Assembly (NCBI GenBank): GCA_017526725.1
Contig: JAFXRA010000084.1
Location: forward strand, 1 to 7,984
Length of the DNA stretch: 7,984 nt
DNA from: Candidatus Rifleibacteriota bacterium
GTDB lineage: Bacteria; Riflebacteria; Ozemobacteria; Ozemobacterales; Ozemobacteraceae
Reading direction: 5' to 3'
Shown: one piece after another, positions 4,861 through 7,984 of the stretch
How the letters are laid out: every line of letters begins with the position of its first letter
Position numbering within the stretch: the first letter of the stretch is position 1
Notes under the pieces: generated by a model
The model's database searches: none
Seen by the model: only the letters and a program-made list of their open reading frames with translations
Told to the model about the DNA's origin: nothing
Made by a program: the position numbers and the translations under genes

Positions 4861-6948
4861 ATGTATAAGAAAAGCCACATATTCATTTTATCCATAGTAT
4901 TTTTCATTTCATTCTTCGTATTTTTTGCGACTTCCATTGTTGATGCCCGTGCCGGCGGCGGCCACAGATACAGCGGCGGCAGTCACCGTAGCTCATCCAG
5001 AAGTTCACATAGAAGTTATTCAAGCCACCGTTCTTCCAGCCATAGAAGTCATTCATATCATTCAAGCGGTTCATCAGGCACCCCGATAGATATCCCCACT
5101 CCGCTGGCAATTTTCTTTATAATAACTCATCTAGTTTTTGCTGGTTTGGCAACTAAGGCTTACTGCGATGAAGAATACGATGAATTTTCTGACAAGTTCA
5201 GCATTGCAGTAGCTATAGCCGTTCTTTCAAGCCCATTTTTCTTCATAACTTGGTTTATTGTGCCATTCCTGATTCTATATTTAGCTGTAGGCAAAAGAAC
5301 CCTCTATAATTCAGAAGATTATAGATTTACCGAAGTCTTCAATTTTTCTTCTATTAAATCTAAAGACCCTGCTTTTAATAAAGATGAATTTTTGGAAAGA
5401 GCCAAAAAAGCTTTCGTAATAGTACAAGAAGGTTGGTCTAAGCGTGATTTGAGCAAAGCCGAAGCTTTTTTAGCTGATGGGACTTATGAACAGTTCCAAA
5501 TTCAGATAAACACAATGAAAGCCGACCATGAAATTGACCTGATGAAAGATATCGACATCAAAAAAGCCGTAATTGTTCGTTTATCAAGTAAAGCAGGCTA
5601 TGATTCCTTATCAGTTCAATTTACTGTGAGTGCCGTCAACTATCGAATTGACGACAGAAATAATTCCTTTAAGAACGGCAGTCAAAGCCCTGAGGAATTC
5701 ACAGAAATATGGACATTCATGAGAAGAAGAGGAACCAAAACCGTCAAGAATGGTCTTATAGAAGGTTACTGCCCTAACTGTGGAGCACAGATTGAAGGTG
5801 CAAGACTTTCCAAGTGTCCTTCTTGTTCTTCTTTACTGCGTTCAGGCCAGCACGACTGGATTTTGACAGGCATTACACAAGCTTGCGAATGGAGAGATGC
5901 CGATGTTGAAAATCCTATAGCTTACAAGTCGATGATTAGTGCTGATAATTCGCTGAATATTTCACATCTTGAAGACAAACTTACAGTTATATTCTGGCGT
6001 TTGGTTGAAGCAAACAGACTAGGCAATTCAGAACCTATTCAAAAAGTTTCTACCAATGAATTTGCCCAATCTATTTTTAATTCGGACTATTCTGCCACAT
6101 TCCCAAAATGCAGAGAATGCGCCTTAGGTTCCCAAGAAATAATAGGATTTATTACCAATCGTAATGATTACGATTACTTAATAGGTCAGTTAGTTTGGAG
6201 CGGAATTTCTGTTTCCAACGATACTGAAGTCTTTAGAAAATCTATGGTTATTCTTAGAAGAAAAAAAGGTGTTCCTTCTGATCCTGAAAAATCTTTCTGC
6301 AGTATCCATTGTCCTAACTGCGGAGCAAAAGAACCAAGCGATTTAAGTTCAAATACTTGTGAATACTGTGGTTCAGTCTTTAATGACGACAGCAAAGACT
6401 GGATGCTTTGTGATATTGTAATAGATTTCTTTAAAAACAAAGCTATACAATATATGAATGATGCCAGAATGTCTGCAAAAGGAATAGGTTTCAAGAAAGA
6501 AACTTCTGATACTCCTGGTGTTTCTAATACTCAAGATAATAAGGTTCTGCCCAGCAGTGTAAATTACAATGTTTTTGATTATTTTTCCGGGAATGACTTG
6601 CTCAACATAACAGTAGCCATGATGTTAGCTGATGGTCTTATAGACAAAAGAGAAATGATGATTATACATAACATCAGAAAAGCCAGAAGCATTAGTAATA
6701 ATGAATTAGATCAGATCATCAGCAGACTGCGGAAAACTTCTGACCCAGTTAAGTTTGTTCTTGATACTACAGCAATTAAATTAGATGAAAATCTTATTAA
6801 ACTTCTAATTAGTATTGCTGCCGCGGATAGTTATATTGAATATAACGAAGTACAAATGCTGAATAAAGTTGCAGAAAAAATGGGTCTTTCTCAAAACAGG
6901 CTTCGCGATTTAATCAATGAAGTCTATGAAAAGAAGTGGAACAGATAA
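4861..6948 (+). CDS. Membrane protein with two Tim44-like domains, two zinc ribbons and a TerB-like domain
   Basis: This 695-residue protein is counted from ATG 4861. TTG at 4855 is the only alternative, because a stop at 4849 closes the frame. Residues 5-27 are a hydrophobic signal segment with a possible cleavage site after Ala-Arg-Ala (29-31). A Gly then Ser/His/Arg-rich stretch follows (32-72). Hydrophobic segments lie at about 82-100 and 113-144. Two Tim44-like regions (about 170-295 and 365-470) alternate with zinc ribbons: C304/C307/C319/C322 (both CPxC) and C484/C487/C500/C503. The C-terminus (about 568-690) resembles TerB, with the paired motifs ADGLIDKREMM and ADSYIEYNEV. Tim44-like domains bind membranes or partner proteins, and TerB modules are often tied to envelope stress. 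The exact role is unknown. It diverges from the secreted SH3 protein gene. No strong ribosome binding site is seen. Confidence 0.88.
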   Translation: MYKKSHIFILSIVFFISFFVFFATSIVDARAGGGHRYSGGSHRSSSRSSHRSYSSHRSSSHRSHSYHSSGSSGTPIDIPTPLAIFFIITHLVFAGLATKAYCDEEYDEFSDKFSIAVAIAVLSSPFFFITWFIVPFLILYLAVGKRTLYNSEDYRFTEVFNFSSIKSKDPAFNKDEFLERAKKAFVIVQEGWSKRDLSKAEAFLADGTYEQFQIQINTMKADHEIDLMKDIDIKKAVIVRLSSKAGYDSLSVQFTVSAVNYRIDDRNNSFKNGSQSPEEFTEIWTFMRRRGTKTVKNGLIEGYCPNCGAQIEGARLSKCPSCSSLLRSGQHDWILTGITQACEWRDADVENPIAYKSMISADNSLNISHLEDKLTVIFWRLVEANRLGNSEPIQKVSTNEFAQSIFNSDYSATFPKCRECALGSQEIIGFITNRNDYDYLIGQLVWSGISVSNDTEVFRKSMVILRRKKGVPSDPEKSFCSIHCPNCGAKEPSDLSSNTCEYCGSVFNDDSKDWMLCDIVIDFFKNKAIQYMNDARMSAKGIGFKKETSDTPGVSNTQDNKVLPSSVNYNVFDYFSGNDLLNITVAMMLADGLIDKREMMIIHNIRKARSISNNELDQIISRLRKTSDPVKFVLDTTAIKLDENLIKLLISIAAADSYIEYNEVQMLNKVAEKMGLSQNRLRDLINEVYEKKWNR

Positions 6949-7003
6949 CAAAGCCTTTTGAGGAATGTACAAAAAAAGGTACAAAAAAAATTAAAAAAAT
7001 TTG

Positions 7004-7032
7004 TTGACTCTCAAAAAGGTTTTTGATATTAT
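7004..7032 (+). promoter_or_regulatory. Strong promoter of the tRNA operon
   Basis: -35 TTGACT (7004-7009) and -10 TATTAT (7027-7032) are separated by 17 bp. A-tracts just upstream (about 6970-7000) look like an UP element, as is usual for stable RNA promoters. The spacer itself is the palindrome TCAAAAA-GG-TTTTTGA (7011-7026). Confidence 0.8.
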
Positions 7033-7074
7033 CTATTTCCGTCACGAGGTAATGCTAAATTTAATCGGGTCAAG

Positions 7075-7103
7075 CCCCGTTAAGTCTAACGACCTTAAGA
7101 CAA

Positions 7104-7108
<5 letters not shown>
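7075..7108 (+). other. Leader hairpin overlapping the 5' end of tRNA-Pro
   Basis: CCCCGTT (7075-7081) in the leader is the exact reverse complement of AACGGGG (7102-7108), which includes the first five bases of tRNA-Pro. A further inner pairing (AAGTC with GACcTT) can extend the stem. The leader could compete with the acceptor stem until RNase P cuts. Confidence 0.5.
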
Positions 7109-7176
<68 letters not shown>

Positions 7177-7198
7177 ATTGAACGCAATACTTCATTTT

Positions 7199-7271
7199 GC
7201 GGGAATAGCTCAGTTGGTAGAGCGCCACCTTGCCAAGGTGGATGTCGCGGGTTCGAGTCCCGTTTCCCGCT
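7199..7271 (+). tRNA. tRNA-Gly (anticodon GCC), copy 1
   Basis: Acceptor GCGGGAA pairs with TTCCCGC, the discriminator is T, and the anticodon stem is CCACC/GGTGG around TTGCCAA. CCA is not encoded. Identical over all 73 bases to 7784-7856. Confidence 0.97.
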
Positions 7272-7291
7272 CCCACCAAATGATTTTGGTT

Positions 7292-7365
7292 GCGCCAGTA
7301 GCTCAGGTGGATAGAGCAGCAGCCTTCTAAGCTGCGGGCCAGGGGTTCGAATCCTCTCTGGCGCG
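7292..7365 (+). tRNA. tRNA-Arg (anticodon TCT)
   Basis: Acceptor GCGCCAG pairs with CTGGCGC, the discriminator is G, and the anticodon stem GCAGC/GCTGC encloses CTTCTAA. It reads the AGA/AGG codons. CCA is not encoded. Confidence 0.97.
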
Positions 7366-7396
7366 TTGGTTTAGGCTGTATCACTACGGTCTACAT

Positions 7397-7469
7397 GGTC
7401 GGAGTAGCGCAATGGTAGAGCACAAGATTGTGGATCTTGCGGCTGCGGGTTCGAGCCCCGTCTCCGACC
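7397..7469 (+). tRNA. tRNA-His (anticodon GTG)
   Basis: Anticodon stem CAAGA/TCTTG encloses TTGTGGA. The acceptor has the extra G at position -1 (7397) facing C73 (7469), the histidine identity pair. GTCGGAG then pairs with CTCCGAC. The encoded G-1 means no post-transcriptional G addition is needed. CCA is not encoded. Confidence 0.97.
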
Positions 7470-7476
7470 CTTGCCA

Positions 7477-7550
7477 GCGCTTGTAGCTCAACTGGATAGA
7501 GCGACAGACTTCGGATCTGTAGGCTGAGGGTTCGAGCCCTTCCAGGCGCG
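7477..7550 (+). tRNA. tRNA-Arg (anticodon TCG)
   Basis: Acceptor GCGCTTG pairs with CAGGCGC (one T-G wobble), the discriminator is G, and the anticodon stem ACAGA/TCTGT encloses CTTCGGA. An Arg-TCG tRNA reads CGA directly, so the organism may rely less on inosine-modified Arg-ACG for this codon. CCA is not encoded. Confidence 0.96.
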
Positions 7551-7573
7551 ATGTTCTTAATCATTTGTTTCAT

Positions 7574-7645
7574 GGTCCGCTAGCTCAGGGGTAGAGCATC
7601 TGACTTTTAATCAGGGGGTCGTTGGTTCAAATCCAACGCGGATCA
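7574..7645 (+). tRNA. tRNA-Lys (anticodon TTT)
   Basis: Acceptor GGTCCGC pairs with GCGGATC (one G-T wobble), the discriminator is A, and anticodon loop CTTTTAA sits on a TCTGA/TCAGG stem. The T-loop is TTCAAAT. CCA is not encoded. Confidence 0.96.
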
Positions 7646-7680
7646 TTTTTTATGGTTCCTTCTTTAATGGTTGGGACTTA

Positions 7681-7753
7681 GGGAAATTAGCTCAGCTGGT
7701 AGAGCAACTGACTCTTAATCAGTGGGTCAACGGTTCGAATCCGTTATTTCCCA
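7681..7753 (+). tRNA. tRNA-Lys (anticodon CTT)
   Basis: Acceptor GGGAAAT pairs with ATTTCCC, the discriminator is A, and anticodon loop CTCTTAA sits on an ACTGA/TCAGT stem. The body differs from the preceding Lys-TTT gene, so it is not a recent duplicate of it. CCA is not encoded. Confidence 0.96.
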
Positions 7754-7783
7754 TTTTTAGCTGATTATATAGTCAGAATAACT

Positions 7784-7856
7784 GCGGGAATAGCTCAGTT
7801 GGTAGAGCGCCACCTTGCCAAGGTGGATGTCGCGGGTTCGAGTCCCGTTTCCCGCT
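7784..7856 (+). tRNA. tRNA-Gly (anticodon GCC), copy 2
   Basis: Identical over 73 bases to the Gly-GCC gene at 7199-7271, while the flanks differ. It is the last tRNA of the operon and is followed by a T-rich run (7857-7868), which may help end transcription. Confidence 0.97.
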
Positions 7857-7886
7857 CTTTTTTATTTTAGGTTATTATAAAATATA

Positions 7887-7920
7887 ATCCCCCTTAATCC
7901 ACCTTTTTAAAAAAGGGGAT
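7887..7920. repeat. CCCC/GGGG hairpin repeat downstream of the tRNA operon
   Basis: ATCCCC (7887-7892) is complementary to GGGGAT (7915-7920). The inner part, CTTAATCCACC then TTTTTAAAAAA, matches a type of intergenic repeat seen in many bacteria (CCCCCTTAATCC...AAGGGG). It is not followed by a T-run. Confidence 0.6.
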
Positions 7921-7942
7921 CTTAAAGACAACACTTCCGACT

Positions 7943-7968
7943 CTTCTAACCCTTCTAACCCTTCCAAC
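7943..7968. repeat. Nine-base tandem repeat
   Basis: The unit CTTCTAACC is repeated about three times, and the last unit has changed to CTTCCAAC. It lies in the non-coding tail of the window. Its function is unknown. Confidence 0.55.
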
Positions 7969-7984
7969 ATCTCTAGCAATTTCC

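Noticed and set aside
4599..4868. An 89-residue frame running through repeat A copy 2
   Set aside because: It depends on the repeat core, has no ribosome binding site, and the core folds as a structured element.
6186..6494. A 102-residue minus-strand frame
   Set aside because: It lies wholly inside the Tim44/TerB gene, which has clear zinc ribbon codons there.

Overview
This AT-rich window, with standard-code genes, TTGACA/TATAAT-type promoters and secreted proteins with signal peptidase I sites, reads as a bacterial chromosome segment. The host cannot be named from the sequence. A host-associated or uncultured low-GC lineage (for example Elusimicrobiota or a similar group) is only a guess. 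The window has a repeat-rich accessory left third, a pair of divergently transcribed envelope genes in the middle, and a tRNA operon at the right end.

Left third (1-2900). Two toxin-antitoxin cassettes lie among several families of structured repeats. The first is hicAB (575-1164, plus strand). It has a near-consensus promoter and an intact HicB antitoxin gene, but the HicA reading frame has no ATG, GTG or TTG where its start should be. The second is an MNT nucleotidyltransferase/HEPN pair (1476-2244, minus strand) with an apparently leaderless promoter. The MNT/HEPN pair is bracketed by two same-orientation copies of a ~183 bp MITE-like element with 13 bp terminal inverted repeats (1225-1407 and 2499-2680). 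A further pair of short repeats (166-201 and 2793-2829) brackets both cassettes. Between them are many perfect hairpins.

Middle (2909-6948). A 523-residue secreted protein with an SH3-like domain and a strongly acidic tandem repeat is encoded on the minus strand and ends in a clear intrinsic terminator. Divergent from it, a ~695-residue membrane protein combines a signal peptide, a Ser/His-rich stretch, membrane segments, two Tim44-like domains, two zinc ribbons and a C-terminal TerB-like domain. The 380 bp between their start codons contains the second copy of a striking repeat, the first copy of which is at 31-157. Its 103 nt core is about 97% identical between copies. The 12-14 nt arms on either side are different in sequence, yet complementary to each other within each copy.

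Right end (7004-7984). A strong stable-RNA-type promoter drives eight tRNA genes in one orientation: Pro(TGG), Gly(GCC), Arg(TCT), His(GTG), Arg(TCG), Lys(TTT), Lys(CTT) and a second identical Gly(GCC). None encodes the 3' CCA. A T-rich stretch, a CCCC/GGGG hairpin repeat and a 9 bp tandem repeat follow.

The most interesting unexplained signals are the repeat with covarying arms, the toxin-antitoxin cassette framed by direct MITE copies, and the start-less HicA toxin.
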